A stretch of DNA of 64,000 nt from AWTP1-13 sp050248715 (lineage in GTDB: Bacteria > Pseudomonadota > Alphaproteobacteria > Rhizobiales > Hyphomicrobiaceae): contig JBFWRV010000018.1 of the NCBI GenBank assembly GCA_050248715.1, forward strand, positions 1 through 64,000, read 5' to 3'. Below, piece by piece: positions 43,482 through 51,671 of this stretch. The notes under the pieces were generated by a model that was not told the origin of the DNA, made no database searches, and was given only the letters and a program-made list of their open reading frames with translations. The translations under genes and the position numbers were made by a program. Every line of letters begins with the position of its first letter. Within the stretch, counting starts at the first letter, position 1.

Positions 43482-44357
43482 TCACTCCTCCTGCAGCACC
43501 CGGGGTTGCGACGCGCGATGGAAGCCGTCGTACTGGGGCGCCGGCTTGGTGTTGGGTGGCAGCGGGCGGCTGATCTTGGTGTGGGGCACGGCACCGTCGA
43601 CACGCAGCGTGGCACCGGAGATGTAGGCCGCACCCTCCGACAGCAGAAACACGATCGCCGAGGACACCTCGCTCTCGGAGCCGAGCCGGCCCAGCGGCGC
43701 CATCCTGCTCATGTCGCGGATGCGTGCACCCATCTCAGGGGGGTAGGTATCCATGCCGGACGAGGCGATCCAGCCTGGCGCGACGGCATTGATTCGGACG
43801 TTGGAGCCCGACCACTCGTTGGCGGCGGTCTCGGTGAAGTTGACCATGCCGGCGCGGGCCGCGCCGGAATGGCCCATGGCCGGCATGCCGAGCCACATGT
43901 CGGCGACGACGTTGACGATCGCCCCGCCGCGCCCCTGCATCCACTGCTTGTAGCACTCGCGCGCCATCAGGAAGCCGCCGGTCAGGTTGGTGCGCACCAC
44001 CGTCTCCCAGCCCTTCTGCGACATGGCCTCGAGCGGCGCTGTGAACTGTCCGCCGGCATTGTTGACCAGGCCGTCGATGCGGCCGTGCGCCTTCAGGATA
44101 TCGGCGATGGTGGCAACGACCTGCTCCTCCACGCGGATGTCGCAGACGTGCCGGCTGGCCCGGCCGGGCTCTACGTCGCCATCGATCTCGGCCGCCACAC
44201 GGGCCAGCTTCTCGGCGTTGCGGCCGACCAGGGCCACCCCGGCGCCGAGGCTTGCCAGCTCGTGGGCCGTGCAGCGCCCGATGCCGCTGCCGCCGCCCGT
44301 TACGATCACCACTTGGCCGGCGAATGACCCCGGTCTGAATGTCGACTGATACGGCAC
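43482..44357 (-). CDS. SDR oxidoreductase, enoyl-CoA reductase-like, lacking the Tyr of the catalytic site
   Basis: A 291-residue short-chain dehydrogenase. The NADP(H) Gly motif is TGGGSGIGR (20-28), with DIRVEEQ and LVNNAGGQF typical. The catalytic YxxxK position reads H163-S-G-A-A-R168, matching the HSGAARAG motif of peroxisomal trans-2-enoyl-CoA reductase (PECR) rather than a classical alcohol dehydrogenase. It leads the minus-strand cluster, at the place of atuB; if orthologous it would act on citronellol-pathway intermediates, but PECR-type 2-enoyl-CoA reduction is equally possible. ATG 44357; promoter region 44358-44549 is shared with the divergent transporter operon. Confidence 0.78.
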   Translation of the reverse strand: MPYQSTFRPGSFAGQVVIVTGGGSGIGRCTAHELASLGAGVALVGRNAEKLARVAAEIDGDVEPGRASRHVCDIRVEEQVVATIADILKAHGRIDGLVNNAGGQFTAPLEAMSQKGWETVVRTNLTGGFLMARECYKQWMQGRGGAIVNVVADMWLGMPAMGHSGAARAGMVNFTETAANEWSGSNVRINAVAPGWIASSGMDTYPPEMGARIRDMSRMAPLGRLGSESEVSSAIVFLLSEGAAYISGATLRVDGAVPHTKISRPLPPNTKPAPQYDGFHRASQPRVLQEE

Positions 44358-44549
44358 GCGTCTCGAAGCCCCCGTTTCCGTCCAGATAACATTCTCACCA
44401 CAATAGGCGTGCGGCGCGCTGCCTGCCAGCGAGTCGCGGCTGGCATTTTTTTACCTTCCGGTCTAAAGCCTTTACCTCCTGCCCGCCGCAACGAAGCGGG
44501 ATGGACCAAGACAACTTGCGCACCGTGCGCGAGATAGGGAAACGGCAAG

Positions 44550-45419
44550 GTGGAGCTCCTCCAACTCATCGTCGGCGGCGTTGCGCAGGGCTGCGTCTAC
44601 GGCCTGGTCGCGCTCGGCTTCGTGCTGATCTACAAGGCCACCGAGATGGTGAACTTCGCCCAGGGCGACCTGATGATGCTGGGCGCCTGCGTGGCGCTCA
44701 CCTTCATCGGCACCATGGGGCTCAATTACTGGCTAGGCTTCCTGGTGGCGGCGCTTTGCATGGCCGTGTTCGGCTATCTCCTCGACGCCGTCGTGCTGCG
44801 CCGCATCATCGGCCAGCCCCAGTTCGCGGTCGTCATCCTCACCATCAGCCTCGGCTTCCTGTTCCGCGCCGCTGCCGGCTTCATCTGGGGCCACGAGCCG
44901 CAAAGCTTCGAGACGCCCTTCACCAACCGCATCATCAATGCCGGCGGCGTCATCCTGCCGCTCGAGAGCATCTCCATGATCGTCGGCACGGTCCTCCTGG
45001 CCGTGCTGCTCTACTTCTTCTTCAACTACACGCGGGTCGGCAATGCGATGCAAGCCGCCTCGCAAAACCAGCTTGCCGCCTACTACATGGGCATCCCGGT
45101 CAAGCGCATAAACTCACTGATCTGGGCGCTCTCGGCCATCGTCGCCACCATCGCGGGCGTGCTGCTGTCGCCCGTGTCCCTGATTGACCCGTCGATCGGC
45201 TTCCTCGGCATCAAGGCCTTCGCCGCGGCCGTGGTCGGCGGCTTCGGCAGCCTGATCGGCACCGTGCTCGGCGGCCTCATCGTCGGCATCTCCGAGACGC
45301 TGGCCGGCCGCTACCTCCCGCCGGGTTTCAAGGAGATCGTCGCGTACCTCATCATGCTCGTAGTGCTGATGGTGCGCCCCCAGGGGCTGTTCACCACCAT
45401 GCAGCGCAAGAAGGTCTAG
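44550..45419 (+). CDS. livH: ABC transporter permease, LivH-type (second importer)
   Basis: A 289-residue permease: VELLQLIVGGVAQGCVYGLVALGFVLIYKATEMVNFAQGDLMMLGA holds the classical NFAQGD motif missing in the first importer. ASQNQLAAYYMGIPVKRINSLIWALSAIVATIAGVLLSP is the conserved loop region; the end is MVRPQGLFTTMQRKKV. GTG 44550 is the only sensible start; AGG precedes it. First gene of a + strand operon divergent from the atu-like cluster, suggesting co-regulation from the shared 192-bp spacer. Confidence 0.9.
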   Translation: MELLQLIVGGVAQGCVYGLVALGFVLIYKATEMVNFAQGDLMMLGACVALTFIGTMGLNYWLGFLVAALCMAVFGYLLDAVVLRRIIGQPQFAVVILTISLGFLFRAAAGFIWGHEPQSFETPFTNRIINAGGVILPLESISMIVGTVLLAVLLYFFFNYTRVGNAMQAASQNQLAAYYMGIPVKRINSLIWALSAIVATIAGVLLSPVSLIDPSIGFLGIKAFAAAVVGGFGSLIGTVLGGLIVGISETLAGRYLPPGFKEIVAYLIMLVVLMVRPQGLFTTMQRKKV

Positions 45420-45432
45420 AGCGGGGCCAGCA

Positions 45433-46509
45433 GTGCGCATTCTCTTCAAGACCTCCTATCTCGACGATATCCGCCTCATCAAGCACAGCGGCACCAGCTT
45501 CTGGTATGGCCTGCTCGTCGCTTCACTGATCCTTGCGCCGCTGCTGCTGGCCGAGTTCTACGTCGGTGAATTGTCGCAGATTTTCATCCTCGCCATCGCC
45601 GGCGTCGGACTGATGCTCCTGATCGGCTACACCGGGCTCGCCAGCCTCGGTCATGGCGCCTTCATGGCGATCGGCGCCTACACCGACACCTACCTGGTCT
45701 CCAAGGGCGCGCCCTTTCCGATCGCGTTCGCTGCCGGTGGCATCCTAGCCATGGTCGCTGGCGTCGCGGTGGCCTTGCCGGCCAACCGCATGACCGGCAT
45801 CTACCTGGCCATCGCCACCCTCGCCTTCTCCCAGATCGTCGAGCAGGTCATCATCCGCTGGGAGAGCGTAACGCGCGGCTTTCAAGGCATGCCCGTCCCG
45901 CCTCCCGTTCTCCTCGGTCATCCGCTGACGAAGGCCTGGGAGTTCTACTACCTGTGCCTCGCCGTGTTGATCCTCACAGTGCTCGCCGCCGTCAACCTCA
46001 CGCGCTCGCCCACGGGGCGAGCCATGGTGGCGATCCGCGATTCCGAGATTTCCGCGCAGAGCCTCGGCGTCAACGTGGTGCGCACCAAGACCATCGCCTT
46101 TGCGCTGTCGGCCGGCATCAGCGGGCTTGCCGGCGCGCTGCTCGGCCACAAGCTCAAGTTCATCTCGCCTGATGCCTTCAACATCCTGCTGTCGATCCAG
46201 CTTCTGCTGATGGTCGTCGTCGGGGGGCTCGGCTCCATCCACGGGGCAATCTACGGCGCCCTCTTCGTCGGCGGGCTGCCACAGGCCATCGCTCTCATGC
46301 GCGACTACCTGCCCGCGACCATTGCCAGAACGCCGGGGCTGGAGCCGGGCCTGTTCGGTCTCGTCATGATCCTGATCGTACTGTTCGAGCCCCTCGGCAT
46401 CTACGGGCGCTGGCTGAAGGTCAAAGCATTCTTCGACACCTTCCCGCTCTACCGGCGCTCCACCTTCAAGCGCCAGCGGTCCTACCTCAAGACGGAGCGC
46501 GTCCGGTGA
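45433..46509 (+). CDS. livM: ABC transporter permease, LivM-type (second importer)
   Basis: A 358-residue permease with GLMLLIGYTGLASLGHGAFMAIGAYTDTYL, LPANRMTGIYLAIATLAFSQIVEQVI, RDSEISAQSLGVNVVRTKTIAFALSAGISGLAGALLGHK and VVVGGLGSIHGAIYGALFVGG. A basic, ~40-residue C-terminal tail (YRRSTFKRQRSYLKTERV) is unusual. GTG 45433 starts 13 bp after livH; its stop overlaps the GTG of livG (GTGA). Confidence 0.9.
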   Translation: MRILFKTSYLDDIRLIKHSGTSFWYGLLVASLILAPLLLAEFYVGELSQIFILAIAGVGLMLLIGYTGLASLGHGAFMAIGAYTDTYLVSKGAPFPIAFAAGGILAMVAGVAVALPANRMTGIYLAIATLAFSQIVEQVIIRWESVTRGFQGMPVPPPVLLGHPLTKAWEFYYLCLAVLILTVLAAVNLTRSPTGRAMVAIRDSEISAQSLGVNVVRTKTIAFALSAGISGLAGALLGHKLKFISPDAFNILLSIQLLLMVVVGGLGSIHGAIYGALFVGGLPQAIALMRDYLPATIARTPGLEPGLFGLVMILIVLFEPLGIYGRWLKVKAFFDTFPLYRRSTFKRQRSYLKTERVR

Positions 46510-47348
46510 GCGTGGTCGAAGCCAAGGACTCCGCAGCTCGTGACCATGCAGCGCCGGCTACGGCCGCGAACGCGGCGGGCCAAAGTCTCTTCGAGGCGCA
46601 GGATCTGTCCGTGTCCTTCGGCGGCATCCGAGCTGTCGACGGCGTGACGTTCAACGTCGGCACGGGCGAGATCTTCGCCATTGTCGGCCCCAACGGCGCC
46701 GGCAAGAGCACGATCTTCAATCTGATCAGCCGCATCTACGAGCCGACCGGCGGACGGTTGTTGTTTGAGGGCCAGGACATCACGCGCGTGCCCGCACACA
46801 CCATTGCCGGACGCGGCATTGCCCGTACCTTCCAGAACATCGAGCTGTTCGAGCATGCGACCGTGCTCGACAACCTGCTGATCGGCCGGCATTGCCGCTC
46901 GCGCCCCAACGTCCTGGCTGAGCTGCTGTTCACGCCGGGCGTGCGGCGCGAGGAGCTGCGCCACCGCGAGGCCGTGGAGACAATCATCGATTTCCTGGAC
47001 CTCGCCAACTATCGGGACCAGCGCATCTCCAGCCTGCCCTATGGTGTGCGCAAGGTTGTGGAGCTGGCGCGCGCGCTATGCGCCGAGCCCAAGCTGCTGC
47101 TGCTCGACGAGCCGGCCTCCGGCCTCAACACCGAGGAGACGGAGGAAGTGGCCTACTGGATCGAGGACATCAAGAACGACCTCGGCATCACCGTGATCAT
47201 GATCGAGCACGACATGTCGCTGGTCTCGGCCGTGTCTGACCGCGTGCTGGCCCTCAACAACGGTCGCATGCTGGCGCTCGGGACACCCGCCGAGGTGCAA
47301 GGCGACAAGGCCGTGATCGAGGCCTACCTCGGGAGCGACGGGGAATGA
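46506..47348 (+). CDS. livG: ABC transporter ATPase, LivG-type (second importer)
   Basis: A 280-residue ATPase with Walker A GPNGAGKST, signature SSLPYGVRKVVELARAL (LivG-type replacement of LSGGQ), Walker B LLLLDEPASGLN, switch MIEHDMSLVSAVSDRVLALNNGRMLALGTP. The LivG insertion (TFQNIELFEHATVLDNLLIGRHCRSRPNVLAELLFTPGVRREE) is complete, in contrast to the shorter copy at 32303. A ~30-residue N-terminal extension precedes the ATPase domain. Overlaps livM by 4 bp. Confidence 0.93.
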   Translation: MSVVEAKDSAARDHAAPATAANAAGQSLFEAQDLSVSFGGIRAVDGVTFNVGTGEIFAIVGPNGAGKSTIFNLISRIYEPTGGRLLFEGQDITRVPAHTIAGRGIARTFQNIELFEHATVLDNLLIGRHCRSRPNVLAELLFTPGVRREELRHREAVETIIDFLDLANYRDQRISSLPYGVRKVVELARALCAEPKLLLLDEPASGLNTEETEEVAYWIEDIKNDLGITVIMIEHDMSLVSAVSDRVLALNNGRMLALGTPAEVQGDKAVIEAYLGSDGE

Positions 47349-47372
47349 CGGGCCTCATGCTCCAGAACCGGC

Positions 47373-47567
47373 CTCAAGATCCCTTCGCCCCTTGGGGAGA
47401 AGGTGCCCGGAAGGGGCGGATGAGGGGGCCTTCATGCGAACCCGCTCCACTCCCCCCTCGCCAGTTCGGCCGGATGACTTACGGTCGCGCCATTGCGGTC
47501 TTGCTCGCCGGTAGCGACATGCGCGCGACCGCAAGCCATGGCCTCACGTCCTCTTCCCGAGGGAAGA
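47373..47567. repeat. GC-rich palindromic repeats (family 3) inside the transporter operon
   Basis: Includes CCCCTTGGGGAGAAGGTGCCCGGAAGGGGCGGATGAGGGGG near 47388-47428 and a perfect 9-bp hairpin CCTCTTCCC-GA-GGGAAGAGG at 47548-47567. It separates livG and livF; similar sequences occur at 33767-33888 and 51637-51671. Confidence 0.55.
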
Positions 47568-47592
47568 GGGGGCGCGCGCAGGAGTGGTGGGC

Positions 47593-48366
47593 ATGAGCGA
47601 GCCACTGCTCTCGGTGCGCAATCTGGAGACCTTCTACGGCCCCATCACGGCGATCCGCGGGGTCAGCTTCGACGTCAGCGAGGGCCAGATCGTCACCATC
47701 CTCGGGGCCAACGGTGCCGGCAAGACCACCGTGCTCAAGTCCATCTGCGGGGCGCTCGAGCCGCAAAAGGGCACCATCGCCTTCGCCGGCGGCAGCATCA
47801 ACGGGCGCGAGCCCGACCGCGTCGCGCGCATGGGGATCGCCCACGTGCCCGAGGGCCGCGAGATCTTCCCCTTCATGACGGTGAAGGGCAACCTGATGAT
47901 GGGCGCCTACACACGTCGCGACCGCCCCGGCGTCGAGCGCGACCTCGACGTCGTCTACAGCTACTTCCCCGTGCTGCGCGAGCGCCAATCCTCTCAGGCG
48001 GGGTACCTCTCGGGCGGGCAGCAGCAGATGCTGGCCATCGGCCGTGCCCTGATGGCGCGCCCCAAGCTCATGCTGCTCGACGAGCCCTCGCTCGGGCTCT
48101 CCCCTATCCTGGTAAAGGAGATATTCTCGATCATCCGCCGCCTCAACGAGGAGCAGAAGGTGACGATGCTCCTGGTGGAGCAGAACGCCAATATGGCGCT
48201 GAAGACGGCGCACTATGGCTACGTGCTGGAGGTCGGGCGCATCGTGCTGGAAGGCGAGTGTGCCAAGCTCGCGGAGAACGAGGACGTGCGCGAGTTCTAT
48301 CTCGGGCAGAAGGAGACGGCCGTACGCGGCAAGAAACGCTGGAAGCGCACGAAGCGCTGGCGGTGA
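47593..48366 (+). CDS. livF: ABC transporter ATPase, LivF-type (second importer)
   Basis: A 257-residue ATPase. Walker A GANGAGKTT, signature LSGGQQQM, Walker B LMLLDEPSLGL, the LivF hallmark HVPEGREIFPFMTVKGNLMMGAY and LVEQNANMAL are all present. The C-terminal tail is very basic (KKRWKRTKRWR). ATG 47593 follows AGGAG by about 8 nt. It lies 30 bp before the acyl-CoA ligase gene, supporting import followed by CoA activation. Confidence 0.92.
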   Translation: MSEPLLSVRNLETFYGPITAIRGVSFDVSEGQIVTILGANGAGKTTVLKSICGALEPQKGTIAFAGGSINGREPDRVARMGIAHVPEGREIFPFMTVKGNLMMGAYTRRDRPGVERDLDVVYSYFPVLRERQSSQAGYLSGGQQQMLAIGRALMARPKLMLLDEPSLGLSPILVKEIFSIIRRLNEEQKVTMLLVEQNANMALKTAHYGYVLEVGRIVLEGECAKLAENEDVREFYLGQKETAVRGKKRWKRTKRWR

Positions 48367-48396
48367 AAGCGTGCGAAGGGCGCAAAGGGTCGGAAC

Positions 48397-50241
48397 ATGA
48401 ACGTTCAGATCACTCAACCAGTCCACCTCGATGGGTTCGAGACCGTGCCGAGCCTCTTCTGGGATCGCGTGACGACGCGCGGCGACAAGGTCGCCATGCG
48501 CGAGAAGGACCGCGGGCTCTGGAAGTCCTACACCTGGGGACAATACGGCGCGGCGGCCAAGGCCATCGGCTCGGGACTGATCGCACTCGGCCTACAGCCG
48601 GGCGAGCACGCTGCCATCCTGTCGGAGAACAACAAGGAGTGGCTCTACTGCGATCTCGGTGTGCTCTGCGCGGCCGGCATCTCGACCGGCATCTATCCCA
48701 CGGACTCGCCGGCGCAGATCGAATACCTCGTCAACGACTGCGACGCCAAGTTCCTGTTCGTGGAGAACGAGGAGCAACTCGACAAGATCCTGGCCGTGCG
48801 CCAGCGCACGCCGGGACTGCGGAAGATCATCGTGTTCGACATGGAGGGGCTGCGCGGCTTCTCCGATGCGCAGGTGATGTCCCTGGCACAGCTCGCCGAG
48901 CTCGGCGAGAAGCGCGCGCGCGAGCATCCCCAGGAGTGGGCTGCCCGCATCGCCGCACCGCGTGCCGAGGACGTCGCCATCATCGTCTACACCTCCGGCA
49001 CCACCGGCCCCGCCAAGGGGGCGATGCTCACCCATCGCAACATCATCTTCCAGATCGGCGCGTTCAAGCGCGTCGGACTGCCGCTCGCCGAAGCCGATGA
49101 AGCGCTGAACTTCCTCCCGCTCTGCCACGTCGCCGAGCGTTTCGGCGGTTGCTACAATCACATCGCCGCCATGCACGTGGTCAACTTCGCGGAAGCACCC
49201 GACACCGTGCCGCAGAATCTGCGCGAGGTGGCTCCGCACATCTTCCTCGCCGTACCGCGCGTGTGGGAGAAGCTCTACTCGGCCGTCACCATCCAGATCA
49301 GAGAAGGCACCGCTCTCGGCCGACTGGCCTACAGGACCGCGATCGGGCTCGGCACGCAGGCCAGCGCCTACGAAATCGAGGGCAAGCCAGTCCCGCCATT
49401 ATTGAAAGTGGCGCGGGCAGTTGCCGACCGACTGGTGCTGAAGAACATCCGCGTGATCCTGGGGCTCGACCGCATCCGCTGGGCGATCACCGGTGCGGCG
49501 CCGATCTCGCCGGATCTCATCGGCTGGTACTGGGCGATGGGCGTCAAGATGTACGAGGTGTACGGCCAGACGGAGAATGCAGGCCTCGCCACCTCCAACT
49601 ATCCCGGAACGCTCAAGATCGGCACCATCGGCCAGACCGCGCCGCAGACCGAGCTGAAGATCTCGCCCCAGGGCGAGATCCTGCTGCGTGGTCCGCACAT
49701 CTTCAAAGGCTATCTCAACAAGCCCGAGAAGACGGCGGAAGCCCTCCAGGACGGCTGGCTGCACACCGGGGATGTCGGCATCATCGATAATCAGGGCTTC
49801 GTGCGCATCACCGACCGCATGAAGGACATCATTATCACTGCCGGCGGCAAGAACATCACGCCGTCCGAGATCGAGAACCAGCTCAAGTTCTCGCCTTACA
49901 TCTCTGACGCGATCGTGATCGGCGACAAGCGCAACTACCTTACGTGCCTCATCATGATCGACCACGACAACGTGGTGAAGTTCGCGCAGGAGAGGAACGT
50001 GCCCTTTACCAACTACGCCAGCCTGTGTCGGGCGTCGGAGGTGCAAGAACTGATCGGGCGCGAAGTGGAGGCGGTGAACAAGAAATTCGCGCGCGTGGAG
50101 ACGGTGAAGAAATTCCGCTTGATCGATCAACTCCTTACCGCCGAGGACGAGGAGTTGACACCGACGATGAAACTCAAGCGCAGCCTGGTGGAGAAGAAGT
50201 ACGGCGACCTGATCAAGGACATGTACGCGTCGGCGGCTTGA
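48397..50241 (+). CDS. AMP-forming long-chain acyl-CoA ligase
   Basis: A 614-residue ANL-superfamily enzyme: P-loop YTSGTTGPAKGAM (~200-212), the A5-type VYGQTENAG, a flexible hinge in HTGDVGIIDNQGFVRITDRMKDIIITAGGKNITPSEIEN and a C-terminal lid domain. The longish protein and ILSENNKEWLYCDL-type start fit long-chain (FadD15-like) synthetases. It would activate the compound imported by the upstream ABC system, analogous to AtuH of the terpene pathway. ATG 48397 with GGTCGGA upstream. Its stop is 198 bp before the binding-protein gene; that gap has no gene. Confidence 0.9.
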   Translation: MNVQITQPVHLDGFETVPSLFWDRVTTRGDKVAMREKDRGLWKSYTWGQYGAAAKAIGSGLIALGLQPGEHAAILSENNKEWLYCDLGVLCAAGISTGIYPTDSPAQIEYLVNDCDAKFLFVENEEQLDKILAVRQRTPGLRKIIVFDMEGLRGFSDAQVMSLAQLAELGEKRAREHPQEWAARIAAPRAEDVAIIVYTSGTTGPAKGAMLTHRNIIFQIGAFKRVGLPLAEADEALNFLPLCHVAERFGGCYNHIAAMHVVNFAEAPDTVPQNLREVAPHIFLAVPRVWEKLYSAVTIQIREGTALGRLAYRTAIGLGTQASAYEIEGKPVPPLLKVARAVADRLVLKNIRVILGLDRIRWAITGAAPISPDLIGWYWAMGVKMYEVYGQTENAGLATSNYPGTLKIGTIGQTAPQTELKISPQGEILLRGPHIFKGYLNKPEKTAEALQDGWLHTGDVGIIDNQGFVRITDRMKDIIITAGGKNITPSEIENQLKFSPYISDAIVIGDKRNYLTCLIMIDHDNVVKFAQERNVPFTNYASLCRASEVQELIGREVEAVNKKFARVETVKKFRLIDQLLTAEDEELTPTMKLKRSLVEKKYGDLIKDMYASAA

Positions 50242-50439
50242 GAGCGGGGCGCAGCCCGCGTCGATGCCGCAAGCGCGAAGCAGGTCGGCGGAAACCGACC
50301 GGTGGATCGCAGCCTTGGTGAATTGGCGGGCTCTGGCGGCGCCGACGGCGTTGCACGCCTGGTGGCTTGACGGGATGGCGCGGCAACGGGCAAGACGAAG
50401 CAAATTCGGTTTAGTGGGAAGACACAGGAGGAAACGACC

Positions 50440-51606
50440 ATGAGGAATTTAACGAGGCTGGCGGCGACATCCCTTTTCGCTGCCGCCTTCGCCATGCCAG
50501 CCGCAGCCGAGGACGGCGTTACGGCGACCGAGATCGTGCTCGGCAGCCACACCGCGCTCAGCGGCCCCGTCAGCGCCTGGGGCGTCGGCTCCACGGAAGG
50601 CACGCGCATGCGCTTCGAGGAGGCCAACGAGAAGGGCATCCACGGCCGTAAGATCAAGTTCGTGGTCGAGGACAATCAGTACCAGGTGCCGCGCGCCGTG
50701 CAGGCAGCCAACAAGCTGATCAACAATGACAAGATTTTCCTGATGCTCGGCGCACTCGGCACGCCGATGAACAACGCCGTGCTGGGCGATCAGCTGGCCA
50801 AGGGTGTGCCCAACCTGTTCCCCTTCACGGCCGCCCGCTCGATGGCCGAGCCGTTCCACAAGCTCAAGTTCGCGCAGTTCTCCACCTACTACGATCAGGT
50901 GCGCTCGACGGTGAAGCAGTTCGCCGAGAAGGAGGGCAAGAAGAAGATCTGCGCGATGTATCAGGACACGGATTTCGGCCACGAGATCCGTGACGCCGTA
51001 AAGGACCAGGTGAAGGCTCTCAAGCTCGAGCTTGCCTCGGAAGCCTCCTACGGCCCGACTGATACCGATTTCGTTGCCCCCATCAGCAAGCTGAAGTCGG
51101 CCGGCTGCGACCTCGTGGTCATGGGCTCCATCATCCGTGACAGCATCCAGTCGGTCGGCACGGCCAAGAAGCTCGGCTGGAACGACGTCGTGTTCGTCGG
51201 TACGGCGGCTTCCTACGATCCGATCGTCGCGGCGGCCCCCGGCGGCATCATGGAGGGCTTCTACTCGGGCACCGGCATGCCCTACGCGTACAGCGACAGG
51301 AGTTCGGACGCCATCAAGGCGTGGGCGGCGAAGTACAAGGCCAAGACCGGCCAGGATCCCAACAGCGCCGCCCAATACGGCTATGTCGGCGCCGACATCG
51401 TCGTTAAGGCCCTGGAAGCCACCGGCCAGGATCTCACGCGCGCCAAGTTCCTGGCGGCGCTGGAGGCGATTAAGGACTACAAGCCAATGTTCCCCGGCCC
51501 TACGCTCAGCTACGGCGCCAACAAGCACCAGGGCTCGACGGCGACATTCCTGGCCAAGGTCGAGGGCGGCCGCTGGAAGGTGGTGGCCGAGAACCTGCTG
51601 TATTGA
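50440..51606 (+). CDS. Liv-type ABC transporter substrate-binding protein (second importer)
   Basis: A 388-residue periplasmic receptor. Signal peptide at residues 1-23 (LTRLAATSLFAAAFAMPAAAE), then VTATEIVLGSHTALSGPVSAWGVGSTEGTRMRFEEANEKGIHGRKI, FLMLGALGTPMNNAVL and KKICAMYQDTDFGHEIRD. It resembles receptors grouped with long-chain ligases and acyl-CoA enzymes rather than true leucine receptors. ATG 50440 follows AGGAGG. Last gene of the + strand operon; a hairpin with U-run follows. Confidence 0.92.
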   Translation: MRNLTRLAATSLFAAAFAMPAAAEDGVTATEIVLGSHTALSGPVSAWGVGSTEGTRMRFEEANEKGIHGRKIKFVVEDNQYQVPRAVQAANKLINNDKIFLMLGALGTPMNNAVLGDQLAKGVPNLFPFTAARSMAEPFHKLKFAQFSTYYDQVRSTVKQFAEKEGKKKICAMYQDTDFGHEIRDAVKDQVKALKLELASEASYGPTDTDFVAPISKLKSAGCDLVVMGSIIRDSIQSVGTAKKLGWNDVVFVGTAASYDPIVAAAPGGIMEGFYSGTGMPYAYSDRSSDAIKAWAAKYKAKTGQDPNSAAQYGYVGADIVVKALEATGQDLTRAKFLAALEAIKDYKPMFPGPTLSYGANKHQGSTATFLAKVEGGRWKVVAENLLY

Positions 51607-51636
51607 GGCTGCCGGCGAGCCGGCGTGCTCTTTCTT

Positions 51637-51671
51637 CCCCCTCTCCCCGCTTGCGGGGAGGGGGGATTTTT
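51637..51671 (+). terminator. intrinsic terminator after the binding-protein gene
   Basis: CCCCCTCTCCCCGC, loop TT, GCGGGGAGGGGGG, then ATTTTT. The core CTCCCCGC/GCGGGGAG stem is perfect and extends further with C/G pairs. It lies 30 bp after the stop of the binding-protein gene and reaches the stop codon (51670-51672) of the convergent thiolase gene. The palindrome also resembles family-3 repeats. Confidence 0.8.

Noticed and set aside
43328..43633. 102-codon N-terminal extension of carboxylase beta
   Set aside because: It reads through the palindromic repeat and the end of the SDR gene; family length (about 538) matches the ATG at 43327.
37153..44357. A plain leucine/isovalerate (liu) operon
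   Set aside because: Gene order differs (beta subunit before dehydrogenase), HMG-CoA lyase is missing and an SDR is present; kept only as the alternative to the atu-like assignment.
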